A stretch of 64,000 bases of DNA from Nocardia sputorum (GCF_027924405.1 NZ_AP026978.1:5580001-5644000); one strand, 5' to 3'; positions 16,969 through 25,864 are shown, counted from the stretch's first letter. Notes: a model not told the origin generated them from the sequence alone. Numbers and translations are program-made.

Positions 16969-18204
16969 TCATCGTTGCGGGAGCGCTCGCTTACGGGACA
17001 GGGCGTCCACTCCGGCCGCCAAGAGCAGCACGAATCCTGTCACAACGAATTTCGTGCCCGCGCTGTAGCCCATCAGCCCCATCCCGTTGTTGATCACCGC
17101 GACCACCGCCGCGCCGAGCACCGCGTCCAGCATCCGCCCGCGACCGCCGAACAGGCTGGTGCCGCCGATCACCGCCGCGCCGACCGCCGTCAGCAGCACG
17201 TCGCTGCCGCCGGTGTTCGGATCGACGGAGTTCGCGCGCGAGGCCGCGATGAGCCCGCCGACCGCCGCCATCGTGGAACACAGCACGAAGGCGGTGATCT
17301 TCACGCGATCCACCGCGATGCCTGCGCGCCGGGCGGCCTCGGCGTTGCCGCCCACGGCGTAGATGTGCCTGCCGAACGCGGTGCGGTCGAGCACGAACGT
17401 CCACAGCAGCAACAGCGCCACGATCAGCGGCACGACAATGGGCATCCCCGCCAGCGAGTGCACCGCGGGATTGCGGCTGCGCTCGCCGTTGAGCACCAGC
17501 ACCGCCGCGCCCGCCACGACGGCCAGCAGCACGACCCGCAGCGCCACCGCCCGCGCCGTCGTGCCGGTGAGCCCGAGTTTCGTGCGCGCCCGCCACTTCC
17601 GGTACTGGATCAGTGCGAAACCGGCGATCAGCAGCGCGTACAGCGCCCAGCCGATCGGCGGCGGCACGTTCTTGTTCGCGATCGCGACGATCGTCTCGTC
17701 GCGGATGGCGATGTTGCGGCCGTTGTCCATGATCTTCAACGCCACGCCTTGCAGCGCGAGGAACGCCGCCAGCGTCACCACGAACGACGGGATCCCGATC
17801 TTCACCACGACCGTGCCGATCGCGAGTCCGATCGCCACGCCGGTGAGCAGCGAGACCAGCACCGCCGCGTACCACGGCCATCCTTCGTCGGTGAGCAGCA
17901 CGGCGAGCACGGCGGCGCAGACCCCGCTGGTGAATCCGGCCGACAGGTCGATCTCGCCGAGCAGCAGCACGAAGATCAGCCCCATCGCGATCACCGCGAT
18001 GGCCGCGCCCTGCGTGAACAGGTTGGCGAAGTTCGCCTCGGACATGAAGACCGGGCGCGCCGCCCAGAAGACGGCCGAGAGGACGACGAGCGCGAGCACC
18101 GAGGGCAACGCCCCCATGTCGCCGCCGCGCACCCGGCCGACGTAGCCGCTCATCAGGTCGGTCACCGGCGCCGCCGGTCGCCGCTCGGTGGTCACCGCGG
18201 TCAT
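16969..18204 (-). CDS. Sugar ABC transporter permease (XylH/RbsC type)
   Basis: 411-residue membrane permease with about ten or more helices. It carries the family motif GIPSFVVTLAAFLALQGVAL and the coupling region AVGGNAEAARRAGIAVDRVK, which contacts the ATPase. Length and the long hydrophilic middle insertion resemble XylH-type xylose permeases. The ATG at 18204 overlaps the ATPase stop by four bases. Confidence 0.93.
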   Translation of the reverse strand: MTAVTTERRPAAPVTDLMSGYVGRVRGGDMGALPSVLALVVLSAVFWAARPVFMSEANFANLFTQGAAIAVIAMGLIFVLLLGEIDLSAGFTSGVCAAVLAVLLTDEGWPWYAAVLVSLLTGVAIGLAIGTVVVKIGIPSFVVTLAAFLALQGVALKIMDNGRNIAIRDETIVAIANKNVPPPIGWALYALLIAGFALIQYRKWRARTKLGLTGTTARAVALRVVLLAVVAGAAVLVLNGERSRNPAVHSLAGMPIVVPLIVALLLLWTFVLDRTAFGRHIYAVGGNAEAARRAGIAVDRVKITAFVLCSTMAAVGGLIAASRANSVDPNTGGSDVLLTAVGAAVIGGTSLFGGRGRMLDAVLGAAVVAVINNGMGLMGYSAGTKFVVTGFVLLLAAGVDALSRKRALPQR

Positions 18205-18974
18205 CGGGTCGCTCCGCTCGCCTCGAGGCCGAGCGCGCCGCTGCGGCCTGCCGTGATCAATTCGACGACCTGCGCGTGCGTCACGTCGGAGGTCCGTACC
18301 TGGGCGGCCATCCGGCCGAGGTAGAGCGCCGCGATCCGGTCGGACACCGCGAAGACGTCGTTCATGTTGTGCGAGATCAGCACCACCGCGAGACCTTGGT
18401 CGGCGAGCCTGCGGACCAGCTCGAGCACCTGCTGGGTCTGCGCGACGCCCAGCGCGGCCGTCGGCTCGTCCAGGATCACCACTTTGCTGTTCCACAGCAC
18501 GGCTTTCGCGATGGCCACCGTCTGGCGCTGCCCACCGGACAGGCTGGCGACCTGCTGCCGCACCGACTTGACGGTACGCACCGACAGGCTCGCCAGCGTC
18601 TTTCCGGCGAGTTCCTCCATCGCGTATTCGTCGAGCACGAGACCGCGCCTGCGTTCCCGGCCGAGGAACATGTTCTGGACGATGTCGAGGTTGTCGCAGA
18701 GCGCGAGGTCCTGGTAGACGATCTCGATGCCGAGCGCGGCCGCGTCACGCGGACTGTGCACCTGCACCGGAGCGCCATCGAAGAGGAACTCGCCCGCGTC
18801 GATCGGGTGGGTGCCGCCGATGCATTTGACCAGCGTGGATTTGCCCGCGCCGTTATCGCCGACGAGGGCGGTCACCTCGCCGGGATAGGCGCTGAACGCG
18901 ACTTCGTGCAGGACGTGGACGGGGCCGAAACTCTTCTCTACTCCGCGTAATTCGATGACCGGCAGTTCGGACAT
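18201..18974 (-). CDS. Sugar ABC transporter ATPase, single-domain
   Basis: 257-residue ABC ATPase with Walker A GDNGAGKST, signature LSGGQRQTVAIAKAV, Walker B VVILDEPTAAL and the switch histidine in LISHNMNDVF. It has only one nucleotide-binding domain, while XylG, MglA and RbsA carry two, so it should work as a dimer (FrcA-like). Overlapping stop/start with the permease couples their translation. GGAGGAG lies ahead of the ATG. Confidence 0.93.
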   Translation of the reverse strand: MSELPVIELRGVEKSFGPVHVLHEVAFSAYPGEVTALVGDNGAGKSTLVKCIGGTHPIDAGEFLFDGAPVQVHSPRDAAALGIEIVYQDLALCDNLDIVQNMFLGRERRRGLVLDEYAMEELAGKTLASLSVRTVKSVRQQVASLSGGQRQTVAIAKAVLWNSKVVILDEPTAALGVAQTQQVLELVRRLADQGLAVVLISHNMNDVFAVSDRIAALYLGRMAAQVRTSDVTHAQVVELITAGRSGALGLEASGATR

Positions 18975-18999
18975 GGGTTAGCTCCTCCGCAGGGATGGA

Positions 19000-19038
19000 G
19001 CCCCTTCCGCAATCCCCTCATCGAACCGCGGAAGGGGC
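19000..19038 (-). terminator. Intercistronic hairpin between binding protein and ATPase
   Basis: GCCCCTTCCGC (19000-19010) pairs perfectly with GCGGAAGGGGC (19028-19038), loop 17 bases, within the 72-base gap of the operon. There is no T-run. Such hairpins often end part of the transcripts or protect the upstream mRNA, which would make more binding protein than transporter. Confidence 0.65.
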
Positions 19039-19046
19039 GGGCGATA

Positions 19047-20126
19047 TCAGATCCCGTTGTCCGCGCAGAGTTTCGCGAACTCACCGGTGCACAACTCGGC
19101 TTTGGTGACGTAGCCGTCGGCCACCACGTCCTTGACGTCGCGCGGATAGATCGGCTTGGGCTCCAGCAGCACCGACGGCACGTCGGCGTTCGACTCCGGG
19201 TCGCGCACCGCGCCGTTGGTCGCGCCCTGCTCCCCCTTCACCAGCGCCACCGCGAGTTTCGCGGTTGCCTCGGCTTCCTTCTGGATCGCCTTGTAGACGG
19301 TCATGCACTGGTCGCCTGCCAGCACGTTCTGCAGGCCCTGCACCGTGGCGTCCTGTCCGCTGACCGGCACCTGACCGTTCAGCTTCTGCTTCTTCAGCAC
19401 CGCGATGGCGGCATTGGCCAAGCCGTCGTTGGCCGCGACGACACCCCCGATGTCCGGCCTGCCGGTGAGCATCTGCTCGAAGATGGTGCCCGCCTTGGTG
19501 TTGTCCCACTCGGGGACGGCCTGATCGGGACCCTTGACGTACTGGCCCGCCTCGAACCGGGGCTTCAGCACCCCGTCGTAGCCGGTCTTCAGCAGGGTCG
19601 CGTTGTTGTCGGTGGGTCCGCCGTTCAGGTACGCGACCACCGGGCGCACCGCGTTGCGATCGGTCAGGCACTGCGCGACACCCGCACCGAGCAGGCTGCC
19701 GACCTTCACGTTGTCGAAGGAGACGTAGTACTGGGCGCCGCCGCCGAGGGTGAGCCGGTCGTAGTCGATCACGGTGACGCCCTGCGACTTCGCCTTCTGG
19801 ATCACCGCTTTGCCGGTGCCGCTGTCCAGGTTGGTCATCACCAGCACCGAGGCTCCGTTGGTGATCATCTGGTCGGCGATGGTCTGGAAGGCGTTCTTGT
19901 CGCCCTGGGCGTTCTGGATATCGGCCTTGACACCCGCCGCCTCGAACGCCTGCCGCAGGTACTTGCGATCCGCCGTCTCCCAGCGCGCGGATGTCTTGCT
20001 GTCCGGGAGGATCACGCCGATCTGGGTTCTGCCGCCGGGGTCCGCGGAGTCGTCGCCGCACGCGGTGAGCGTGGCGGCCAGCAGCGCGAACGACAGCGCG
20101 GCAGCGCTGAACATGCCCTTACGCAT
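19047..20126 (-). CDS. Sugar-binding lipoprotein of ABC importer (XylF type)
   Basis: 359-residue extracellular solute-binding protein of the periplasmic-binding-protein class I fold. A lipoprotein signal precedes the lipobox LTAC, with the cysteine around residue 22, so it is anchored to the outer face of the membrane. The body has IGVILPDSKTSARWETADRKY, which is close to xylose-binding XylF-type proteins, and the hinge segment GQDATVQGLQNVLAGDQCMTVY. The ATG at 20126 has AAAGG seven bases upstream; the open frame further 5' is noncoding. First gene of the importer-ROK operon; the substrate is probably a pentose or similar monosaccharide. Confidence 0.93.
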   Translation of the reverse strand: MRKGMFSAAALSFALLAATLTACGDDSADPGGRTQIGVILPDSKTSARWETADRKYLRQAFEAAGVKADIQNAQGDKNAFQTIADQMITNGASVLVMTNLDSGTGKAVIQKAKSQGVTVIDYDRLTLGGGAQYYVSFDNVKVGSLLGAGVAQCLTDRNAVRPVVAYLNGGPTDNNATLLKTGYDGVLKPRFEAGQYVKGPDQAVPEWDNTKAGTIFEQMLTGRPDIGGVVAANDGLANAAIAVLKKQKLNGQVPVSGQDATVQGLQNVLAGDQCMTVYKAIQKEAEATAKLAVALVKGEQGATNGAVRDPESNADVPSVLLEPKPIYPRDVKDVVADGYVTKAELCTGEFAKLCADNGI

Positions 20127-20183
20127 GAGTGGGCCTTTCATCACCGGCCGAAGACGTTGTCCCGGCCGGCCGGAGTGGAACGA

Positions 20184-20253
20184 ATGTTGTTCACAGCAAC
20201 ATATGGGACTGTGACGCAGGGCACAACCACTAATTTGTTGTTCCGAATAACAA
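20184..20253 (-). promoter_or_regulatory. ROK operator candidates upstream of sugar importer
   Basis: The 406-base gap before the operon holds a near-perfect 19-base palindrome TTGTTGTTCCGAATAACAA (20235-20253; 16 of 19 positions symmetric). A second site, ATGTTG-N7-CAACAT, is at 20184-20202. They are AT-rich islands in GC-rich DNA and share TGTT/AACA half-sites, as expected for a ROK repressor. The remainder of 20254-20532 shows no other feature I can support. Confidence 0.55.
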
Positions 20254-20532
20254 TCTCGACACGCCAGCGTGGCTCGCAGGGACGCCATCGCGGCCGGACA
20301 GGTAAGCGGCTCAGGAGGGCTGGTGAACAGGGGCATCGGCCCGCGCCCGGCACAACGCGTGCGGAGGCGGCGGGTACGCACTTCGCACTGCGGCGGAGAT
20401 CGGAAACCCGGAAGGGCGGCATTCGCACGGAACAGACCACCCAGGATCGGGCGCATGGCGGCCCTGCGGCACAGTACCCTTGGCGGTGAATCATGGCGCG
20501 GTAGCGACAGACTGGGATCCGGGAGGGGAACA

Positions 20533-20856
20533 GTGGACACGCTCAGGCTCGACCCGGCGGCGGTGGCCGCCTACACCGCGATCGCGGACGCGGTGTCCAA
20601 ACAATTGGCGTCGGCGGCCACGGTCGCCTCCGGCGCGGTGGATCCGGACCGGCTGGCCGCCGATCTCGGGCTCGTCGGCGCGGAGTTCGCGGCCCGCTTC
20701 TCCGCGGCCGTCGCCGAACACGCGGAAGCGTTGTCGACCGCCGGGCAGCTGGTCGGCGCCTACGGCCGCGTCCTGCGCGAGTACCGCGAGAACGCGCAGG
20801 ACGTCGACGCCGCGACGGCGGCCGCGATCACCCGGTCCGGGGAGGCACTGGCATGA
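20533..20856 (+). CDS. EspC-like ESX secretion-associated protein
   Basis: 107-residue, nearly all-helical protein of the small ESX secretion-target type (EspC-like). The GTG start at 20533 has GGGAGGGG directly upstream. The sequence alternates Ala-rich helices (LDPAAVAAYTAIADAVSKQL; AEHAEALSTAGQLVGAYG) with a central turn. I do not see an exact YxxxD/E secretion signal, though YGRVLREYRENAQD near the C terminus is close to that type. Its stop overlaps the next ATG (ATGA), so it is translated with it. Confidence 0.65.
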   Translation: MDTLRLDPAAVAAYTAIADAVSKQLASAATVASGAVDPDRLAADLGLVGAEFAARFSAAVAEHAEALSTAGQLVGAYGRVLREYRENAQDVDAATAAAITRSGEALA

Positions 20857-22175
20857 GAAGCCTGATGGGACTGCGGAAACGGGCGCACGCCACCCAGCCC
20901 GCCGCCGAGGCCACCCGGCCGCCGAGCACCGCGCCCGGCGTCGATCCGCCGATCATCGCCGCGCTGGTGAAACCGCTGCTGACGCTGCGCTCCTCGCTCG
21001 GCACCGGAGTCGGCGTGCCGAGCGCGGCGGCGACCGGGGCGCTCTCGGCCGCCTCCACCCAGGCGGCGGACACGGAAGGCCCGCACCGCGAAGGTCTGCA
21101 CGCGCTGGAGTCGAGCTGGACCTCCCGTGCCGCCGACAACGCCGTGCCCGCGCTACGCACGACGCAGACCCAGATCGGTGACATCTCCGATCGAGGGCCC
21201 GCGTATCTGTCCGTGCTCGCCGACGCGCACGCCACCTCCGGGCGCGCGGCGCGGCGCGTCGACCAGATCATCGCCGACTTCCGGCGTGACGCGCGGGAGA
21301 TCCTGGACAACGCGACCTCGGCGCCGGAGACCGACGCCGTCATCGCGCGCGCCACCCTCGCGCTGCGCGACGCGCTCACCACCGTGACGGCCGCGCGCAC
21401 CGAAATGGACGACCACACCAGGCGACTCGACGAGATGGGACCGCTCACGGTCACCGCACCGTCCGGCGTCAGCCAAGGCCAGGCCGCCGCCGGTCAGGGT
21501 GGCACCGCACAAGTCGTGCCCGGCACCACCGCGCCCGGCGCCACCGCGCCCGCGACCACGCAACCCATGGACCCGGCCCTCGCCGCGCAGCTCCAATTGC
21601 AGCAGGCGCTCATCTCCGCAGGAGTGGATCTCGGCACCACGGCCATCAACGCGGGCGTCGACATCGGCACGCACATCATCGACAAGATCGCCGAAGTCGG
21701 CATCCACGGCATCGACACCGTCGCGGCGGCCGCGGACAAGGCGATCCCGGAACTGATCAACCCGGGCTCCTCCACCAACTCCGGCACGAACGGCGACGAC
21801 TCGAAGAATTCCTCGAAGCTGTTCGACTTCGGCGGGTCCCCGGAGCACAAGCCGTCGACCACCGGGCCCGGTTCGGTGATCCCGCCCGGCAACTCGGCGC
21901 CGGCCGCGCGGGCGGACGTACCGAGGCCGGAGAGCAGGCCCGCGCCCGCGGTCACGCCACCCAGCGTCGACAGCGCGCCGCCCGCGCCCGCGAGCAGCCC
22001 CGACCACCCCGCGCATCCCGGCCCCACCGGGGGCATGGTGGTGCCGCCCGCCCCGCCGCCGGGCGGTGCGGACCAGGAGCACAAGCCGCGCGACGGACAG
22101 CTCGGCGTAACCATCCCGTCCGCGGTGACCGCGGTCGTACCGGTGCTGGGCGAATTCGACGATGACGCCCCCTGA
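20853..22175 (+). CDS. ESX-associated helical protein with Pro-rich tail
   Basis: 440 residues. Residues about 30-200 are helical with a WxG-like turn (SWTSRAAD, residues about 89-96) and long amphipathic helices (SGRAARRVDQIIADFRRDAR). This recalls PPE/EspB-like secreted proteins. Residues about 200-320 are Gly/Thr/Ala-rich with a helix, and residues 330-420 are Pro-rich and disordered. No signal peptide or membrane helix is seen, so export, if any, would be by an ESX system. It overlaps both neighbours. The exact family is not certain. Confidence 0.6.
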   Translation: MRSLMGLRKRAHATQPAAEATRPPSTAPGVDPPIIAALVKPLLTLRSSLGTGVGVPSAAATGALSAASTQAADTEGPHREGLHALESSWTSRAADNAVPALRTTQTQIGDISDRGPAYLSVLADAHATSGRAARRVDQIIADFRRDAREILDNATSAPETDAVIARATLALRDALTTVTAARTEMDDHTRRLDEMGPLTVTAPSGVSQGQAAAGQGGTAQVVPGTTAPGATAPATTQPMDPALAAQLQLQQALISAGVDLGTTAINAGVDIGTHIIDKIAEVGIHGIDTVAAAADKAIPELINPGSSTNSGTNGDDSKNSSKLFDFGGSPEHKPSTTGPGSVIPPGNSAPAARADVPRPESRPAPAVTPPSVDSAPPAPASSPDHPAHPGPTGGMVVPPAPPPGGADQEHKPRDGQLGVTIPSAVTAVVPVLGEFDDDAP

Positions 22176-23154
22176 CCGGGAGCATCCCAGTCAGAGCGCA
22201 GGCCAGAGCAATCCGTTCGACACGGGTCTGCCGATGCTGCGCATTCCCGCGGGCAAGCCGTCGAAGCGTCGCCGGTCGCCCGGCCGTCGCAAGCAGATTC
22301 GTCGCCGGGAACCGGAATACCAGGCCGCGGAACCATCGCGCCCGCCGGAGCGGCCGACAGTCCGCCCGCGACTCGGCGAGTGGGAGCAATGGCTCGAACC
22401 CGCGCCACCGGCGGCGCGACCGCCGCAACCGGTGGCCGCGCCGCAGCGCAGCGCGCCCGCCGAGCCGGAGCCGGTCAAGGCCGAGGACAGCCGCGGCACC
22501 GCACCCGCCATCGTCAACCGATCCGGCATCCAGCCCGGCACCCCGGTGCGCCGTCCGCGCCGCACCGATCAACAGCGAAGCAATCGCTCCCTGACCGTGT
22601 TGATCGTGCTTGGCATCGTGGTCGCCACCATCTCGATCGGCCTGGCCATGATCTACGGTTCCGAGGCGAATTCGCGCAAAGCGGCGGCGACCTCGCCGCC
22701 GCGCGCGGCCGGACCCGCGCCGACCACCGCGCCATCCACCTCACGGGTCAAGCCCCCGTGGGCCATCGCCACACCGGGATGTGAGCAGAAGCGCACCGCA
22801 GACGTCATTTCCGGCACCGACCCGGGCGGCACCGGTAACGGCCCCGACGCCATCTTCGCCTTCGAGTACGCCTACTACGCCGAACGGTCGGGGTACCGGG
22901 CCCGCGCGGTGGTGGCCCCCGACGCGGCGGTGTCACCCGCCGATCAGATCCAGCGCGGCATCAATCAGGTGCCGGTGGGCACCCGCTACTGCGTGCAGAT
23001 CTCCCGGGCCGGAGACGGTCCCGACGGTCAGGCGCGGTGGGAAGTCCGTTTGACGCAGCAGTTCCCCGGCGAAGAGTCGAACACCTTCACCCAGTTCATC
23101 ACCACACGTACCGGTACGGATCAAACGCTGATCACCGGAATCACCGCAGGCTGA
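22162..23154 (+). CDS. Single-pass membrane protein of the ESX-like operon
   Basis: 330-residue bitopic protein. A long basic, Pro-rich cytoplasmic region (residues 1-140, with KRRRSPGRRKQIRRREPEY) leads to one membrane helix (LTVLIVLGIVVATISIGLAMIY, residues about 145-166). A folded extracytoplasmic domain of about 130 residues follows, with two cysteines (TPGCEQKR and TRYCVQI) that could form a disulfide. It begins 14 bases inside the preceding gene. I do not recognise the domain. Its position suggests it docks or processes the two secreted-type partners at the membrane. Confidence 0.7.
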   Translation: MTPPDREHPSQSAGQSNPFDTGLPMLRIPAGKPSKRRRSPGRRKQIRRREPEYQAAEPSRPPERPTVRPRLGEWEQWLEPAPPAARPPQPVAAPQRSAPAEPEPVKAEDSRGTAPAIVNRSGIQPGTPVRRPRRTDQQRSNRSLTVLIVLGIVVATISIGLAMIYGSEANSRKAAATSPPRAAGPAPTTAPSTSRVKPPWAIATPGCEQKRTADVISGTDPGGTGNGPDAIFAFEYAYYAERSGYRARAVVAPDAAVSPADQIQRGINQVPVGTRYCVQISRAGDGPDGQARWEVRLTQQFPGEESNTFTQFITTRTGTDQTLITGITAG

Positions 23155-23175
23155 GATCCGCGATAGGTCCGACCG

Positions 23176-23463
23176 TTGAGTCGTCTGATCCGGATAACAC
23201 TCGCCATCGCCACCCTCCTAGCGGGCCTCACCGTGCCTTTCCTCTCCACGCCACCGGCGTTCGCGGCGCCGACGGTGCGCTGGGAAAACCGCGTCAGTGA
23301 CCGGATTCTCGACATCGGGGTGTCCTCGCCCAACCTGGAGGGCCCGGAATGCGCGACGCCCTGCCCATGCTGCTGTCCTCGGTGGGGGCAGGGTGATCAA
23401 CGCTCCCGGCTATTGCGCGCCGCCGCGACGCGGTTTCCTTGTCGAACCGTCTCGGCGCGGTAG
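23176..23463 (+). pseudogene. Remnant of a secreted esterase-like gene
   Basis: From a TTG at 23176 the frame encodes a good signal peptide (TLLAGLTVPFLSTPPAFAAP). The start of a mature protein follows, TVRWENRVSDRILDIGVSSPNLEGPE, which resembles the beginning of esterase/mycolyltransferase-like alpha/beta hydrolases. After about base 23350 it turns into Cys/Arg-rich nonsense and stops. No catalytic region remains. It follows the ESX-like operon by 21 bases, so the operon may once have ended with a secreted esterase. Confidence 0.55.
23359..23393. terminator. Hairpin after the ESX-like operon
   Basis: CCCTGCCC (23359-23366) pairs with GGGCAGGG (23386-23393), loop 19 bases. It lies between the esterase remnant and the convergent nitroreductase gene. 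No T-run follows. Confidence 0.4.
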
Positions 23464-23478
23464 GCACACCGGCTCCGC

Positions 23479-23889
23479 TCAGCGCGGCGTCAGCTTGACG
23501 ACCGGAATCACCCGGTCGGTCTTCTCCTGGTATTCGGCGAAGCCCGGCATCACCTCGACCATCGCGGCGTAGAGGCGGTCGCGCTCCGGGCCTTCCGTGA
23601 TCGGAGTCGCGGTCGCCTCCAGGGTCTCGGTGCCGATTTCGAGCGTCACCGAGGGGTTGGCGCGCACGTTGTGGAACCAGTCGGGATTGGTGGGCGCGCC
23701 CGCTTTGGAGGCGACGACCACGATGTCGCCACCGTCGCGGATGAACGCGAGCGGATTGGTGCGCGGGCGCCCCGACTTGGCCCCGATGCTGGTGAGCAGC
23801 AGCAATTCGCGGCCGGCGAAGGGGCCGCCGACCTTGCCTTGGTTGGCGCGGAATTCTTCGATGATCTGAGTGTTCCAGTCGCCTGCCAT
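23479..23889 (-). CDS. Deazaflavin (F420)-dependent nitroreductase family protein
   Basis: 136-residue split-barrel protein of the Ddn-like family, common in mycobacteria and nocardiae, that uses F420H2 to reduce quinones or nitro compounds. Recognisable segments are LLLLTSIGAKSGRPRTNPLAFIRDG, VVVASKAGAPTNPDWFHNVRANP and the C-terminal PGFAEYQEKTDRVIPVVKL. AGGAGA precedes the ATG at 23889; the frame continues upstream without start support. Substrate unknown. Confidence 0.92.
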   Translation of the reverse strand: MAGDWNTQIIEEFRANQGKVGGPFAGRELLLLTSIGAKSGRPRTNPLAFIRDGGDIVVVASKAGAPTNPDWFHNVRANPSVTLEIGTETLEATATPITEGPERDRLYAAMVEVMPGFAEYQEKTDRVIPVVKLTPR

Positions 23890-24003
23890 GGCTTGTCTCT
23901 CCTGGTGAGTCGGGTGCGCCGGGTCGTGCGCGAGCCTACCCAGACCTGCCCGCCGAAGCCGAACTAACGTCCGCCCAACAACGGGAGGGGGCACGATGAC
24001 GAG

Positions 24004-24660
24004 ATGCGGGTGCTTGTGGTCGAGGACGAGACATTGCTGGCCGACGCGATCGCCGACGGACTGCGCCGGCGTGCCATGGCGGTCGACGTGGTGTACGACG
24101 GCGCGGCGGCGCTGGAGCGCACCGGCGTGAACGACTACGACGTGGTGGTACTCGATCGGGACCTGCCCGGCGTCTCCGGCGACGTGGTGTGCGGCACGCT
24201 CATCGAGTCGGGCGGCTCGGCCCGAATTCTGATGCTGACGGCCGCGAGCGCCGTGGCCGAGCGGGTGGCGGGTCTGGGCCTGGGCGCGGACGACTATCTG
24301 ACGAAGCCGTTCGCGTTCGCCGAGCTGGTCGCCCGTATCCAGGCGCTCGGACGACGGGCGCGCACCGCCGCTCCCCCGGTGCTGGAACGGTCCGGCATCC
24401 GGCTCGACCCGCACCGGTTCGCCGTGACCAGGAACGGCGAGCCGGTCACGCTGTCGCGCAAGGAGTTCGCGGTGCTGGCCGAACTGCTGCGCGCGGACGG
24501 CGGCGTGGTCTCGGCCGAGCAATTGCTGGAGAAGGCGTGGGACGAGCACATCGACCCGTTCACCAGCGTCGTGCGGTACACGATCATGAACGTGCGGCGG
24601 AAACTGGGCGACCCGCGGCTGATCGAGACCGAGCCCGGCGTGGGGTACCGCATCCGATGA
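24004..24660 (+). CDS. OmpR-family response regulator
   Basis: 218 residues: a receiver domain with acidic pocket VVEDE (residues 5-9), phospho-acceptor Asp51 in VVLDRDLPG and the conserved lysine in DDYLTKPF. An OmpR winged helix (about residues 130-218; LSRKEFAVLAELLRADGG, VVRYTIMNVRRKL) follows. The stop overlaps the kinase start (ATGA), so the pair is co-translated. The regulon is unknown. Confidence 0.95.
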   Translation: MRVLVVEDETLLADAIADGLRRRAMAVDVVYDGAAALERTGVNDYDVVVLDRDLPGVSGDVVCGTLIESGGSARILMLTAASAVAERVAGLGLGADDYLTKPFAFAELVARIQALGRRARTAAPPVLERSGIRLDPHRFAVTRNGEPVTLSRKEFAVLAELLRADGGVVSAEQLLEKAWDEHIDPFTSVVRYTIMNVRRKLGDPRLIETEPGVGYRIR

Positions 24661-25820
24661 GTGGACGCACCATTCGGCTGCGGCTGACGCTGCTGTACGC
24701 GACGGCGTTCTTCCTGGCCGGCGCGGTCTTGGTCGCGTTGATGTACTTCTACTTGAACCAGTCGCTGGAGCGACGGCCCGGCGGCGGCGCGCAGCAAGTG
24801 GTACGGGCGTATCTCATCGAGCGGGCGGAGCGGAACCGGACCCCGGTCTCCACGGAGCTGTTCAAAGCACTGACCGAGCAGGCCCAACGCAACCGGCGGG
24901 ACACCTTGCGCGCCATGCTGGTGTGGTCACTGGTATCCCTCGGCGCGGTGGGAATCGCCGCCGGCGGGTTCGGCTGGCTGCTGGCCGGGCGCGCTTTGCA
25001 GCCATTGCAGCGGATCACCGCGACCGCACGGCGGGTGGCCGATACGAGCCTGCACGAGCGCATTGCCCTCGACGGCCCACAAGACGAGATCAAAGACCTG
25101 GCCGACACCTTCGACGCGATGCTGGAGCGCTTGGACCGGGCGTTCGACGGACAGCGCCGATTCGTGGCGAACGCCTCGCACGAGCTGCGCACACCGCTGA
25201 CCATCAACCGGACGCTGATCGAGGTGGCGCTGGAGGACCCCGCCGTCCCCGAGTCCACCCGCAGACTCGGGGCCACGCTGCTGGAGGTCAACCGCCGTCA
25301 CGAACGACTCATCGACGGCCTCTTGGTGCTGGCCACCACCGAACAGCGGCTGACCGAGCACTGCCGGGCCGACCTCGCCGACATCGCCGCCGACGCGGCC
25401 GGCACGTGGGCCGGGCGACCCGGAGCCGAGATCACCACTGATCTCGAATCCGCTCCCGTGTTGGGGGATCCGCTGCTGCTGGAACGCCTGGTCCACAATT
25501 TGCTGGACAACGCCCTGCGCTACAACGTCCCCGAGAACGGCTGGGTGGTCATCCGATCGCGGACGAGTGGTGACCGCGCCGTCCTCACCGTCGAGAACAG
25601 TGGCCCGCCGATACCCGTGTTCGAAGTCGACAGTCTGTTCGAACCGTTCCGCAGACTGTCCAGCGCAGAACGCTTGGCCGATTCCGAGACCCGCGGCGCC
25701 GGGCTCGGCTTGTCGATCGTGCGTTCCGTCGCACAGGCCCACGGCGGCACGGTGCGAGCGGCGGCGCGACCGGACGGCGGTCTGGCGATCACCGTCGACC
25801 TCCCGGGCGCCCGGGGCTAG
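24657..25820 (+). CDS. Membrane sensor histidine kinase
   Basis: 387-residue HisKA kinase partnered with the overlapping response regulator. Two membrane helices (residues about 9-30 and 88-108) enclose a short extracellular loop of only about 55 residues. A HAMP domain (AGRALQPLQRITATARRV) and the dimerisation helix with phospho-His175 in NASHELRTPL follow. The ATPase domain has N box NLLDNALRYN and G box GAGLGLSIV. The small sensor loop suggests it detects membrane or envelope conditions rather than a large ligand; this is inference. Confidence 0.95.
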   Translation: MSGRTIRLRLTLLYATAFFLAGAVLVALMYFYLNQSLERRPGGGAQQVVRAYLIERAERNRTPVSTELFKALTEQAQRNRRDTLRAMLVWSLVSLGAVGIAAGGFGWLLAGRALQPLQRITATARRVADTSLHERIALDGPQDEIKDLADTFDAMLERLDRAFDGQRRFVANASHELRTPLTINRTLIEVALEDPAVPESTRRLGATLLEVNRRHERLIDGLLVLATTEQRLTEHCRADLADIAADAAGTWAGRPGAEITTDLESAPVLGDPLLLERLVHNLLDNALRYNVPENGWVVIRSRTSGDRAVLTVENSGPPIPVFEVDSLFEPFRRLSSAERLADSETRGAGLGLSIVRSVAQAHGGTVRAAARPDGGLAITVDLPGARG

Positions 25821-25838
25821 CCGGGCCGCACGCCGGTT

Positions 25839-25864
25839 GCGGGCGAGTCCGACACCTCGCCCGC
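25839..25864. terminator. Bidirectional hairpin between kinase and hemophore-like gene
   Basis: GCGGGCGAG (25839-25847) pairs with CTCGCCCGC (25856-25864), loop 8 bases, in the 51-base gap between convergent genes. Confidence 0.6.
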
